Positions 14,274 to 22,480 of a stretch of 51,218 bases of DNA are shown here, one piece after another (position 1 is the stretch's first letter; each line of letters opens with the position of its first letter). Source of the stretch: Acidobacteriota bacterium (lineage in GTDB: Bacteria > Acidobacteriota > Terriglobia > Acidiferrales > UBA7541). Made by a program: the position numbers and the translations under genes. Below the pieces are notes generated by a model that made no database searches, had not been told where the DNA came from, and saw only the letters and a program-made list of their open reading frames with translations. Location: contig JAFDVY010000011.1 of assembly GCA_018268785.1 (NCBI GenBank), forward strand, positions 1 to 51,218, read 5' to 3'.

Positions 14274-16592
14274 ATGGCTAGTCGCCAAGCTCTCTCCAAG
14301 ACGATTTTAGCGGTGCTCGCCGTAATTTTGGCGGGATGCGCGGGGGTCGTTTCCAGCAACCCAACCGGCGGGACTCCGGAAATGCCAGCAATTGCGGCGC
14401 AACCAACGAGCCAGACGGTTACGGCGGGACAAGCGGCTACTTTTGGAGTTACGGCAAATGGAACGGCGCCCCTGAACTATCAGTGGCGCAAAAACAGCGC
14501 GAACATCAACGGAGCCACAACTGCGACGTACACGACACCTGCGACGACCTCATCGGACAATGGAACGAAGTTTGATGTGGTGGTGAGCAACGCCAAAGGC
14601 AGTGTGACCAGCAGTCCCGCGACGCTGGTGGTGAATGCTACGGTGGTAGCACCCGCGATTACTACGCAACCGGCCAGCCAAACCGTGACGGCTGGACAGC
14701 CAGCGACTTTTACGGTGGCAGCGACTGGAACTGCGCCGTTGGCCTATCAATGGCAGAAAAACGGATCCACGATCTCGGGGGCAACTGCTTCCACGTACAC
14801 AACTCCAGCGACAACGACAGGCGATAGCGGCAGCTCATACACAGTTGCGGTGACTAATTCCAAAGGAAGCGTAACAAGCGCTGCGGCGATCCTGACGGTA
14901 AAGGCAGCAGTAGCAACCCCTGCGATTACGACGCAGCCATCCAGCCAAACGGTTACGGCGGGACAAACTGCGACATTCATGGTGGCTGCAACCGGAACGG
15001 CGCCGTTGAGCTACCAGTGGAAGAAAAATGGGGCAAATATCTCAGGAGCTACGAACTCAACCTACACAACCCCCGCAACGACAACGGGAGATAGCGGAAG
15101 CTCGTTTGCGGTGGCGATCAGCAATGCAGGGGGATCGGCGACGAGCAACGCGGCAATTTTGACAGTGAACTCGGCTCCAGTGGCGCCAACGGTTACGACG
15201 CAACCGGCGAATCGGACGGTAACAGCAGGACAAACGGCGACGTTCAGCGTGGTCGCAGGGGGAACAACGCCTCTGAGTTACCAATGGAAGAAGAACGGAA
15301 CAGCAATCTCCGGTGCTAGTTCTTCAACCTACACAACGCCAGCCACAACCACGGCGGACAGCGGCGCAGTGTTCAACGTAACCATCAGCAATACGGCTGG
15401 ATCGGTAACCAGCGGACCCGCGACACTGACGGTAAATGCATCTGCAGTGGCTCCGACGATCGTGACGCAGCCTCTGAGTACCACGGTGACTGCGGGACAA
15501 ACGGCGACTTTTGTGGTCGTGGCTGCCGGAACGGCACCGTTGACCTATCAGTGGCAGAAGAATGGAGCAAACCTTTCGGGAGGAACAGCGAGTTACACGA
15601 CACCAGCAACGTCAACCTCCGACAACGGTTCGACGTTTGTGGTTACGGTCAGCAACTCGCAGGGAAGCGTGACGAGTTCGGTAGCGACGCTGACGGTGAA
15701 TCCCGCGCAGGTAATTGCGCCCACGATCACAACCGGGCCGGCGAGCCAGTCCGTGGTTGCAGGGCAGACAGCGACGTTCAGCGTAGCGGCAACCGGAACC
15801 GCACCGCTGACCTACCAGTGGCTGAAGAACAACACGAATATTTCCGGGGCGAACGGCGCCAACTATACGACGCCTGCGACTTCTACCACGGACAACGGAA
15901 CGACATATACGGTGACGGTTACCAACTCAGCGGGCAACGCGACAAGCAATGCGGCTACGCTTACGGTAACGGCGGGCAGCCAGAAGACTTATTCGACGAC
16001 CTTCCCTCTCACGGAAGGCGTTATTTCAGAGAGCGGGAACTGGATCAACGGAAAAGCGAACGGCGTTGACTGGAAGGACGTTTCGACGATCCCAGGACTG
16101 GCTTACGGAACCGAAAACGGCTCGACCATGTATGACGATTCGACGGCCGTTCTGACGGGAACTTGGAATACCAACCAAATGGCGCAAGCCACGGTTCACA
16201 CGGTGAACCAGAATAGCAGCATTTTTGAGGAAGTAGAGCTGCGGTTGCGGACATCGATTACCGCAAATTCCATTACCGGCTACGAATTCAATTTCCGCTG
16301 CACGAGTGACGGTTCGCAGTACGCGCAGATCGTGAGATGGAACGGGCCGCTCAGCAGCTTTACTTTGCTGGATAGCCGCGCGGGACCGGGATTGCACGAT
16401 GGCGACGTGATCAAAGCGACAGCAAAGGGAAACACGCTGACGATCTATTTGAATGGGACGGCGCTCTTCTCGGTAACCGACAGCACATTCGCCAACGGCA
16501 GCCCTGGGATCGGGTTCTATAACCAGAATGGAACTACTGGAAATAACAAAGACTACGGTTTCACCAGCTTCTCGGCTGCGGACAATATTTGA
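14274..16592 (+). CDS. Lipoprotein with six Ig-like repeats and a C-terminal LamG-like domain
   Basis: A 772-residue surface protein. The start at 14274 is chosen because it gives a lipoprotein signal, with the lipobox LAGC placing the lipidated Cys at residue 22. Six tandem Ig-like repeats of about 88 residues follow (roughly residues 38-570), each with TQPxSQTVTAGQTATFxVxATGTAPL, YQWxKNG, then TYTTPATTTxDSG and SxAATLTV. They contain no Cys. A ~195-residue C-terminal domain (TTFPLTEGVISESGNWINGKA onward, to GIGFYNQNG and FTSFSA) looks like a concanavalin/LamG-type beta sandwich. It is strikingly similar to the secreted protein at 21075-21818. Role: probable adhesin or polysaccharide-binding surface protein, by inference. 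Confidence 0.85.
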   Translation: MASRQALSKTILAVLAVILAGCAGVVSSNPTGGTPEMPAIAAQPTSQTVTAGQAATFGVTANGTAPLNYQWRKNSANINGATTATYTTPATTSSDNGTKFDVVVSNAKGSVTSSPATLVVNATVVAPAITTQPASQTVTAGQPATFTVAATGTAPLAYQWQKNGSTISGATASTYTTPATTTGDSGSSYTVAVTNSKGSVTSAAAILTVKAAVATPAITTQPSSQTVTAGQTATFMVAATGTAPLSYQWKKNGANISGATNSTYTTPATTTGDSGSSFAVAISNAGGSATSNAAILTVNSAPVAPTVTTQPANRTVTAGQTATFSVVAGGTTPLSYQWKKNGTAISGASSSTYTTPATTTADSGAVFNVTISNTAGSVTSGPATLTVNASAVAPTIVTQPLSTTVTAGQTATFVVVAAGTAPLTYQWQKNGANLSGGTASYTTPATSTSDNGSTFVVTVSNSQGSVTSSVATLTVNPAQVIAPTITTGPASQSVVAGQTATFSVAATGTAPLTYQWLKNNTNISGANGANYTTPATSTTDNGTTYTVTVTNSAGNATSNAATLTVTAGSQKTYSTTFPLTEGVISESGNWINGKANGVDWKDVSTIPGLAYGTENGSTMYDDSTAVLTGTWNTNQMAQATVHTVNQNSSIFEEVELRLRTSITANSITGYEFNFRCTSDGSQYAQIVRWNGPLSSFTLLDSRAGPGLHDGDVIKATAKGNTLTIYLNGTALFSVTDSTFANGSPGIGFYNQNGTTGNNKDYGFTSFSAADNI
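14386..15985 (+). repeat. Six tandem ~267-base repeats encoding Ig-like domains
   Basis: Six consecutive units encode the Ig-like domains of the lipoprotein. Blocks such as ACGGCGGGACAAAC and GCACCGTTGACCTATCAGTGG recur with few changes, pointing to duplication inside the gene and making copy-number change by recombination plausible. Confidence 0.85.
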
Positions 16593-16626
16593 GAGCTGAA
16601 GCAGCCGACCAGGCAATTCTAAGAAA

Positions 16627-16671
16627 CGAAGAGCCCCGCGAGACTATATCTCGCGGGGCTCTTCGTTTTTG
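16627..16671. terminator. Bidirectional rho-independent terminator
   Basis: A perfect 17-pair stem (16627-16643 with 16649-16665, loop CTATA) followed by a T-run on the plus strand and preceded by an A-rich stretch that gives T-rich output on the minus strand. It sits between the convergent Ig lipoprotein and export ATPase genes and can end transcription from both sides. Confidence 0.93.
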
Positions 16672-16711
16672 AATGATTTAGAAAAAGCTTGTTCGTTGAA
16701 TAGACCAGGCG

Positions 16712-17653
16712 TTAACGGCGCCGCGTCGGTGTGCCGGGAGGCTCCATGCGGAATCGGGAAAGAGCTTCGCCCAGGTTCTGCACAAAGGATTCGGAATTGA
16801 AGACGTCCACAGAAACGTTGCTCGCGGGATTGACGGGATCGACTTCGTCCAATTGAAATTCGTGGGCCACATCTTCCACGATTTTCTTGAGAATGGGGCG
16901 CTGCTGCTCGACGTAGGCGTTGACGAGGGAGTGTTCGCAGAGAAGATTTACAACACGGGGAATGCCAAGGGAATAGAGGTAGACCGCATCCATGGCTTCC
17001 TTGCTGAAAATGGGCTGCGAGTCGGCGCCCGCGATGCGCAAACGCTCGGCGATGTATTCGTGCGTCTGTTCCTTTGAAAAAGGAGCGGTTCTGCAACGGA
17101 GCATAATGCGCTGGCGCAACTGGCGAAGCTGAGGAAGCCGAAGTTTGTCTTCGAGCTCCGGCTGGCCGGAAAGAACAATTTGAAGAAGCTTGTCGGTAGA
17201 AGTTTCGAGATTGGTGAGGAGACGAATCTCTTCCATCACCGGGTAGGTGAGGTTTTGGGCTTCGTCAATAATCAGGACTACAGTTTCCCCGGAACGATAG
17301 CGATCCAGGAGCCACTGATTTAGCTTCATCAACTGCTGGCTTTTCGACTTGCTCTCGCAGGGGATTTCAAACTCAGCGAGGATGAAATCGAACAACTGGC
17401 TCGAATTCATGCGGGAGTTAAAAAGAAAAGCAGTGCGCGCTCCCTTGCCATGAAGCCAATCAAGAAGGCGGTTAACGAGGGTGGTCTTGCCCGTGCCGAC
17501 TTCGCCGGTAAGGGTGATGAAGCCCTTGCGAGTCTGGATGCCATACATCAATCCCGTGAGGGCTTCCTCGATCTCTTTGGTCAAATAGAGATAGCGAGGA
17601 TCGGGATTGACATTAAATGGATTTTCTTTGAGCTTGAAGAACCCTTTGTACAT
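16712..17653 (-). CDS. ExeA-like AAA ATPase of polysaccharide/PEP-CTERM-type export loci
   Basis: A 313-residue ATPase. The opening MYKGFFKLKENPFNVNPDPRYLYL is typical of the ExeA/GspA-like ATPases found in exopolysaccharide and XrtA/PEP-CTERM loci. Walker A is GEVGTGKT (residues 50-57) and Walker B is LIIDEAQ (about 127-133). Sensor and helical regions follow (RQRIMLRCRTAPFS, GIPRVVNLLCEHSL). The tail after residue ~275 is Pro/Arg-rich. Unlike ExeA of type II secretion, no peptidoglycan-binding or membrane segment is seen. It is the last gene of the export block, behind the beta-barrel gene. A role in energising or regulating glycan export is inferred from context. No exosortase is present in this window. 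Confidence 0.85.
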   Translation of the reverse strand: MYKGFFKLKENPFNVNPDPRYLYLTKEIEEALTGLMYGIQTRKGFITLTGEVGTGKTTLVNRLLDWLHGKGARTAFLFNSRMNSSQLFDFILAEFEIPCESKSKSQQLMKLNQWLLDRYRSGETVVLIIDEAQNLTYPVMEEIRLLTNLETSTDKLLQIVLSGQPELEDKLRLPQLRQLRQRIMLRCRTAPFSKEQTHEYIAERLRIAGADSQPIFSKEAMDAVYLYSLGIPRVVNLLCEHSLVNAYVEQQRPILKKIVEDVAHEFQLDEVDPVNPASNVSVDVFNSESFVQNLGEALSRFRMEPPGTPTRRR

Positions 17654-17730
17654 GGCGCCCGCGAACCTTGCGTATCCCCCTGAACTCCATCCAGCCGACA
17701 GCCAAAAGAAACGAAATCAAAGATTCGCGC

Positions 17731-19230
17731 TTAGCGCAGAACGAACGGTCTCGTATGCCATTGCAGATTGATCACAATGCTGCTTTGAGTGTAGCTCGAA
17801 CTGCAGCTCGGCCCCGAACAATTGGTTAGGTTCTGTTGTTGGATGCGGGCCTGATAGGCAAGCGAGAAATTGGTGTCGCGGCCGATGGCGCGGCTGATGC
17901 CGCCTCCGGCGAAAATGCTGTTGAAATTAGTGGCCAGAGTTGCTCCCGAATTCGATAGCGCGCTATTTCTGGCGAAGCCTGAGTTGGCTTGCAAGGACCA
18001 AGCGCGGCCAATCGATTTTGAGGCACTAAAGGTGACTTGATCCATGGTGGCCCCCGTAAGGAGCCCGCCACCGGAGCTTACGCCATGAGAATACGCGGCG
18101 GAAACATCGCCACGGCGGAATGAATAGCGAAGATTGGCGCCGCCGCTGGCGGAAACGGAACGTTGCTTCACGCCAAGGAGATCGGTGCGATTAACGATAT
18201 CGGGGCCTCCTTCCAATTGAAGGGCGATTTTCCGGGTAATTCTGCGTTCATAGACGAAATTGATGACCTGATCGCCGACAGGCCGGGAAGAATTATCAAA
18301 GTGATAGGCAGAGAAACGGTAGAAAACGCCGATGGAGTCTTCCTTGGTCAATTGGTAGTTGTAGCCAAGGTTCCCGACATAAATGTTGGAATTTATATTC
18401 CCTGCTTGCGTGTAGCGAGAAAGTCCGTAGGATCCGCCGACGGTGATGGAACCACGCGGGGAGAGTTGGTACGTGAGTTGAGCGACAGTGGAATTGTTGT
18501 ATTGCGGGCCAATGGCAGCGAAATTGTTTTGATTCGGCGAAACTGAGCCAACGATTGGGGGAGTGGTGGGACCTAGCGGGCCGGAAATGCCCGGAAGACC
18601 GAGACCAGTTCCGGCGCCAAACCCAAATTGCGATTCAGGCAAATAAGAAAACTGATCAAGGATCTGCATTTGCCAGCGACGCCAATTGAATGATTGCGAG
18701 AGGGCCAACTGCTGGTACCAGCCATTGTTCTGGCCGGAATCGGAGGTCAGAAACCCGCCGCCGGAATAGTTGACGGTGAATTCGGAGCGGACCCATTGCT
18801 GCACAAGACTGAAGTTCGCCCCAAGAAAATGATTGGCATACCAGCCGCCGGTCGAGGGCGTCGTGGCGCCGAGCTGCTGATTCTGAATTGTGCTCGTGTA
18901 TTGAAACCCCGGAACGAAATAGCTGTGACGAAGATCTTGATTGCCAACCGTTGGGGATTGCAGGCCGGTGATAGGCATCGTGTCCGGCCTCCAGTCCTTA
19001 TCAGGGTTCTGATCCTGGGCATCGTTGGGATCAAGAGAAGGGACTCCACGACCCGCAGGCTTTGGAGTCTTCGCAGGAGTGGCGTCCGGCGCAGGAACTT
19101 GAGGAGGAGGTGCGTCCGGTTCCTGGGCAGAGAGAATCGTCGCGAAACAGCAAAGTGCGACGGCAGCGAAAAACGTTTTGGGAATGCTAACGATCATTTT
19201 CGTAGTGACTCGATTCACACCGATTCTCAT
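17731..19230 (-). CDS. Outer-membrane beta-barrel protein of the polysaccharide export block
   Basis: A 499-residue protein with an N-terminal signal sequence (IPKTFFAAVALCCFATILSAQ), a Pro-rich linker (about residues 38-80), and a long barrel-like region of alternating strands with Tyr/Gln/Asn/Gly-rich sequence. Segments such as GYNYQLTKEDSIGVFYRFSAYHF and NFSLAYQARIQQQNL are typical. The final strand ends SIVINLQWHTRPFVLR. The ATG overlaps the end of the Wza-like gene by four bases (ATGA), which settles the start and indicates coupling. It resembles the TIGR03016/BcsC-like barrels next to EPS export genes. A role as the outer-membrane exit for glycan is likely by context but not proven by sequence. 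Confidence 0.8.
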   Translation of the reverse strand: MRIGVNRVTTKMIVSIPKTFFAAVALCCFATILSAQEPDAPPPQVPAPDATPAKTPKPAGRGVPSLDPNDAQDQNPDKDWRPDTMPITGLQSPTVGNQDLRHSYFVPGFQYTSTIQNQQLGATTPSTGGWYANHFLGANFSLVQQWVRSEFTVNYSGGGFLTSDSGQNNGWYQQLALSQSFNWRRWQMQILDQFSYLPESQFGFGAGTGLGLPGISGPLGPTTPPIVGSVSPNQNNFAAIGPQYNNSTVAQLTYQLSPRGSITVGGSYGLSRYTQAGNINSNIYVGNLGYNYQLTKEDSIGVFYRFSAYHFDNSSRPVGDQVINFVYERRITRKIALQLEGGPDIVNRTDLLGVKQRSVSASGGANLRYSFRRGDVSAAYSHGVSSGGGLLTGATMDQVTFSASKSIGRAWSLQANSGFARNSALSNSGATLATNFNSIFAGGGISRAIGRDTNFSLAYQARIQQQNLTNCSGPSCSSSYTQSSIVINLQWHTRPFVLR

Positions 19231-19853
19231 GGAACCACAATTACATCGCCGGCCTGAAGCTGGATATCATCCTCCGGTTTTTTGCCGGAGATTACATCCT
19301 TGTAATTGAAGGGATGTTTCACCTGTTTACCAGCTTCTTGGCGAAGGACATAAATATTCTTAGTGCGGGCAAATTGGGTAAAACCTCCGCAACTGGAGAG
19401 GGCCTGCAAGACCGTCATGCTGGGCAGAAGTTGAACCGCTCCGGGGCGAGTAACTTCTCCCGTGACAAAAACCCGGCGGCTGTTGATTTCGGTGACGGTG
19501 ACAGTGACCTGAGGATTGTTGATGTATTTCTTCAGGCCTTCGGTAATTGAAGCCGCCAGTTCTTCCGCTGTCAGTCCGGCGGCTTGAACGTCATTGAGAA
19601 GTGGAAGCGAGATTTTGCCGTCGGGGCGCACGGGAATGGTCCGCGTAAGTTCCACTTCCTTCCAAACGTCAATGCGAATCGTGTCTTGTGGGCCGATCTT
19701 GTATTCGGCTTCGTTAGAGGACTTCGACTGTGCGGGCGTCGCATTGGCCGCAGCAGCCGGCTGAGCGGCAGGAGGTTTAGCCGCCGGGTCTTGAGCACGA
19801 GCGCCCAAAGCGAACAATGCGCACGCAGCCAACACTGGCAAATGTTTTTTCAT
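19227..19853 (-). CDS. Polysaccharide export protein, Wza/Poly_export type
   Basis: A 208-residue periplasmic or outer-membrane protein. The start at 19853 (MKKHLPVLAACALFALGARAQ) gives a clean signal peptide; an upstream TTG at 19868 is less likely. After an Ala/Pro-rich linker comes the Poly_export domain (YKIGPQDTIRIDVWKE through VRPDGKISLPLL, about residues 50-125). One SLBB domain follows (VFVTGEVTRPGAVQLLPSMTVLQALSSCGGF, about 130-205). It is shorter than E. coli Wza (about 380 residues), as is usual for single-SLBB members. Wza proteins form the outer-membrane channel for capsule or EPS. It lies between the regulator and the barrel gene with which it overlaps. Confidence 0.88.
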   Translation of the reverse strand: MKKHLPVLAACALFALGARAQDPAAKPPAAQPAAAANATPAQSKSSNEAEYKIGPQDTIRIDVWKEVELTRTIPVRPDGKISLPLLNDVQAAGLTAEELAASITEGLKKYINNPQVTVTVTEINSRRVFVTGEVTRPGAVQLLPSMTVLQALSSCGGFTQFARTKNIYVLRQEAGKQVKHPFNYKDVISGKKPEDDIQLQAGDVIVVP

Positions 19854-19870
19854 GAATGGCGTTCCCAAGT

Positions 19871-20815
19871 CTATTCCCCAGTCTCGGAGGATCCGATTTG
19901 TTTGAGTTTGTAGAGCAGGGCTTTGTAGCTAATGCGCAGATCCTGAGCCGCACGTTTGCGATTCCATTTGGTGCGATCAAGAGCATCCAGAATAAGTTCG
20001 CGTTCTTTTTCGCGGGAGGCTGCGCGTGCCGCTATTTTCAATGAAGGACGCACCGTAGAAAAGGAAACAGGCCTGGCAGGCTGGGGCGGCTTTTGAAATT
20101 CTGCAGCGACAAAGCGCGTTTCGCCAAGAGCGACCATCTTTCGAGCCAAATTTTCCAGTTCGCGGATGTTCCCCGGCCAATCATACCCCATAAGTATTTC
20201 AAGAGTCTGTCGATCCAGTACGGGAACAGGTTTGTTGAGAGCTTTGGAACTTTCCCGAAGAAAGAATTCCAGCATTGGTTCGATGTCTTCCTTGCGCTCG
20301 CGAAGAGCGGGAAGCCGGAGGCAGACTCCCGCCACCCGGAAATAGAGTTCTTTACGGAAATGGCCGGATTTCACGACAGCTTCGAGATCTTTGGCCGTGG
20401 AAGAAACGATTCTCACGGGAAAGGAATCAGGCTGAGATTCCGAGAACGCATCAGGCAGAACGGAAAGGAGCGCACGTTGACCAGCCAAGTCTAACTCGTC
20501 CAAGGCGTCAAGAAAGATGGTTTGTGGCAGGGAAATGGACTGTCGTATGCGTGGCGAGAACTCAGCGAACTCACGGGCCGGATCCGCTGTCGAGCAGTTC
20601 AGCTTGGTAAACTTTGAATCGGATTGGGAAGAAAGACGATGAATGAGGCGAGCATAGACGTGCTTACCGGTGCCACTTTCGCCGAATATGAGAACAGGAA
20701 TATTGGTAGGCGCGATTTCGGCGACGGTTGCATTGAGCGATTGAATGGCTTTCGCGCGGCCCGCAACCATGCTGGCTTCGGAAAAGGTCTCTACAGTCTG
20801 TGTTTCAGTTGACAT
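19871..20815 (-). CDS. Sigma-54-activator-like regulator lacking GAFTGA, Fis-type DNA-binding domain
   Basis: A 314-residue regulator without an N-terminal receiver. The AAA+ core begins almost at once: Walker A is GESGTGKH (residues 45-52). The L1 segment that should contain ELFGHEKGAFTGA is absent: the chain passes from LNCSTADPAREFAEF directly to PQTIFLDALDEL. In the latter, Walker B lacks the usual Asp-Glu (LDAL in place of LDEI). The arginine-finger region FRKELYFRV and LPALRERKEDIEPML are kept. The C-terminal Fis-type helix-turn-helix (RKRAAQDLRISYKALLYKLKQIG) is intact. It probably binds DNA but may not open sigma-54 promoters itself. It heads the export block, 18 bases before the Wza-like gene. 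Confidence 0.85.
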   Translation of the reverse strand: MSTETQTVETFSEASMVAGRAKAIQSLNATVAEIAPTNIPVLIFGESGTGKHVYARLIHRLSSQSDSKFTKLNCSTADPAREFAEFSPRIRQSISLPQTIFLDALDELDLAGQRALLSVLPDAFSESQPDSFPVRIVSSTAKDLEAVVKSGHFRKELYFRVAGVCLRLPALRERKEDIEPMLEFFLRESSKALNKPVPVLDRQTLEILMGYDWPGNIRELENLARKMVALGETRFVAAEFQKPPQPARPVSFSTVRPSLKIAARAASREKERELILDALDRTKWNRKRAAQDLRISYKALLYKLKQIGSSETGE

Positions 20816-20837
20816 AAAAAGCGCTGGGAATCAACGA

Positions 20838-20861
20838 GCTCATCCCAACAAAAGGATGAGC
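20838..20861 (-). promoter_or_regulatory. Stem-loop in the leader of the export block
   Basis: GCTCATCC (20838-20845) and GGATGAGC (20854-20861) form a perfect eight-pair stem with an A-rich loop. It would lie within the 5' leader if transcription starts from the sigma-54-like element just upstream, 23 bases before the regulator's start codon. Confidence 0.5.
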
Positions 20862-20876
20862 CGCAAGTGGTGGAGA

Positions 20877-20892
20877 TGCAAGACACAGGCCA
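20877..20892 (-). promoter_or_regulatory. Sigma-54-like (-24/-12) promoter of the export block
   Basis: On the minus strand the sequence reads TGGCCTGTGTCTTGCA. It keeps the -24 TGGC and -12 TTGCA elements at the exact spacing of the RpoN consensus (TGGCACGNNNNTTGCA), differing at two positions. The predicted start would lie about 50 bases before the first codon of the regulator. RpoN control is known for some PEP-CTERM/EPS loci, which fits. Confidence 0.6.
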
Positions 20893-21074
20893 GACACAGA
20901 GTAAAGAAGAGGACGCGTCGCCGTAGTAAGCCTTGTACTATCAATATCTTACGAAATATAGACACGGTTTAGGCGCTAAATTGGGACTGAGACTTGCCGG
21001 AGGAGATTCCACAAAATGGCAAAAAAGTGGACATGCCATCCCTTCACGAAAACCGTTCGAGGCTTAACCGTAGC

Positions 21075-21818
21075 CTAGTTCGTAGGGAGCTCTTCGGCGA
21101 GAAAGCTACTAAAACCGAAATCAGAGTTATTGGCGAAAGTGCCACCCTGGTTGTAGAAGCCGAGGCCCGGATTGCCAGAGTAAAAAGATGAGTCCGCTGC
21201 TTGCACGACAAGCATGTCGTTGATATAGGCGGCGATCTTGTTACCCGTGATGGTAGCTTTCACAACGTCCCCATCGTGGAGGCCCGGACCAGTAACATTG
21301 GCTATGTAAGAGAACTTCCCGAGCGGGCCATTCCAACGGACGATTTGCACATATTGTGTCCCGTCAGAAGTGCAGCGAAAATTGACCTCGTAACCCGTGA
21401 TTTTGTGCGGGGACACCGAACTCCGAAGACGCAATTCTACTTCTTCGTAGATTTTGCTGTTTTGATTGACTGAGTGGACAGTCGCCTGGATTGATTGATT
21501 GGGGCTCCATGTGCCAGCGAGAATGGCGGTTGCGTCGCGATACTCTCCTTTGCCCGACTCCGTACTGAATACAAGACCTGGTCGAGATTGAACGTCGGAC
21601 CATTCCTTTCCAACAGCATGACCGTTGATCCAGACGTTATTTTCTGAAATCGGATTCTCTGTAAGAGGAAAATTAGTCTTAAAAGGAACCTGGATTGGGG
21701 TCGAAAAGACCGAAGAGGCTGGCCCCTCTGGCGCTCCGCAAGAAATGCAAAAAAAGGCAACCTGAGCGCAAAAGAGAATCCGACTCAGTGGATTAACGGA
21801 GCTTCTGCAAAGGGCCAT
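21075..21818 (-). CDS. Secreted LamG-like protein, paralogue of the Ig lipoprotein C-terminal domain
   Basis: A 247-residue protein, start taken at 21818 (MALCRSSVNPLSRIL); a GTG at 21890 would overlap the previous gene. The N-terminus is a hydrophobic export signal containing several Cys (FFCISCG), perhaps a weak lipobox. From about residue 50 it is one domain of about 195 residues: FPLTENPISENNVWINGHAVG, VHSVNQNSKIYEEVELRLRSS, YEVNFRCTSDGTQYVQIVRWNG, GPGLHDGDVVKATITGN and PGLGFYNQGG. The C-terminal domain of the lipoprotein at 14274-16592 matches it motif by motif. It is likely a glycan-binding or matrix protein. It lies at the 3' end of the gene chain starting at 26572. Confidence 0.75.
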   Translation of the reverse strand: MALCRSSVNPLSRILFCAQVAFFCISCGAPEGPASSVFSTPIQVPFKTNFPLTENPISENNVWINGHAVGKEWSDVQSRPGLVFSTESGKGEYRDATAILAGTWSPNQSIQATVHSVNQNSKIYEEVELRLRSSVSPHKITGYEVNFRCTSDGTQYVQIVRWNGPLGKFSYIANVTGPGLHDGDVVKATITGNKIAAYINDMLVVQAADSSFYSGNPGLGFYNQGGTFANNSDFGFSSFLAEELPTN

Positions 21819-21832
21819 GTAGGTGAAAAAAA

Positions 21833-22480
21833 TCAGAGCACCAGCTTGCGCGAGTAAAAGGCTTCCGCGTAACCACTGGGCGAGTTGCACTCCATGCCGC
21901 GAAGCCGGAGAAGAGCTAGAAAAGTTTCCGGTTGGAACCAGCGCTTGGAGCGCTGGGATTCAAAGGATTGCATCAGGTAATCGACTTTTTTCTGGCAGAG
22001 GTCATTGTCGAGAGGAAAGAAAACAGAGGGGCGTCCCATATCGCCATCGTACTTGGGAATTTCATATTCGAGAACCAGGTGATCCCGGAAGGTGTTCCAC
22101 GTGAGTTCCGAGAGGATGCGATGGTCTTGATGAGCATCATTGCAGTTGTGAGTAAAAATAATGTCCGGAGAAACCGACTTGAGGTCCTCGAACGCCGCTT
22201 TGATTTCCGCGCCATGAAATGGCATGAAGCCATCCTGAAACGTTTTCAGGTGCGGACCACGAAGAGCTTGCCCGGCAAAAAGAGTTGCGGCACGTCGCGC
22301 CTCTTCGGCTCGCACTCCAATTGCACTGAAAACGACCCAATGGAACACACAATTGGGAAACTGACGCGCGAGTCGCAGAAGCGTGCCTCCGCATCCGATT
22401 TCGATGTCGTCAGAGTGCGCGCCTAGACAAAGGACGTTCAGTGGAGCCGAAGGACCGGCGGACAGGCTCAGAGAGTGCAT
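21833..22480 (-). CDS. PIG-L/LmbE-type deacetylase
   Basis: A 215-residue zinc deacetylase of the PIG-L (LmbE) family, which removes N-acetyl groups from GlcNAc-type sugars or glycolipids. Zinc-binding motifs are LCLGAHSDDIEIGCGG near residue 20 (HxDD) and CNDAHQDHRILSELTW near residue 122 (the third ligand within HQDH). The start is taken at 22480 (MHSLSLSAGPSAPLNVLCLGAH), overlapping the end of rfbF by 13 bases. A longer frame to 22570 adds residues outside the family. In this cluster it probably deacetylates an amino sugar or intermediate of the exopolysaccharide, exposing a free amine. The exact substrate cannot be read from sequence. Confidence 0.85.
   Translation of the reverse strand: MHSLSLSAGPSAPLNVLCLGAHSDDIEIGCGGTLLRLARQFPNCVFHWVVFSAIGVRAEEARRAATLFAGQALRGPHLKTFQDGFMPFHGAEIKAAFEDLKSVSPDIIFTHNCNDAHQDHRILSELTWNTFRDHLVLEYEIPKYDGDMGRPSVFFPLDNDLCQKKVDYLMQSFESQRSKRWFQPETFLALLRLRGMECNSPSGYAEAFYSRKLVL

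Noticed and set aside
14386..15985. Regularly spaced repeats that could be mistaken for a CRISPR array
   Set aside because: The units are ~267 bases, in frame, and encode Ig-like domains; there are no short repeats separated by unique spacers.
20894..20978. GTAAG...CTTAC inverted repeat as an enhancer site for the regulator
   Set aside because: The five-base arms are too short and the spacing too long to support a binding site without further copies.
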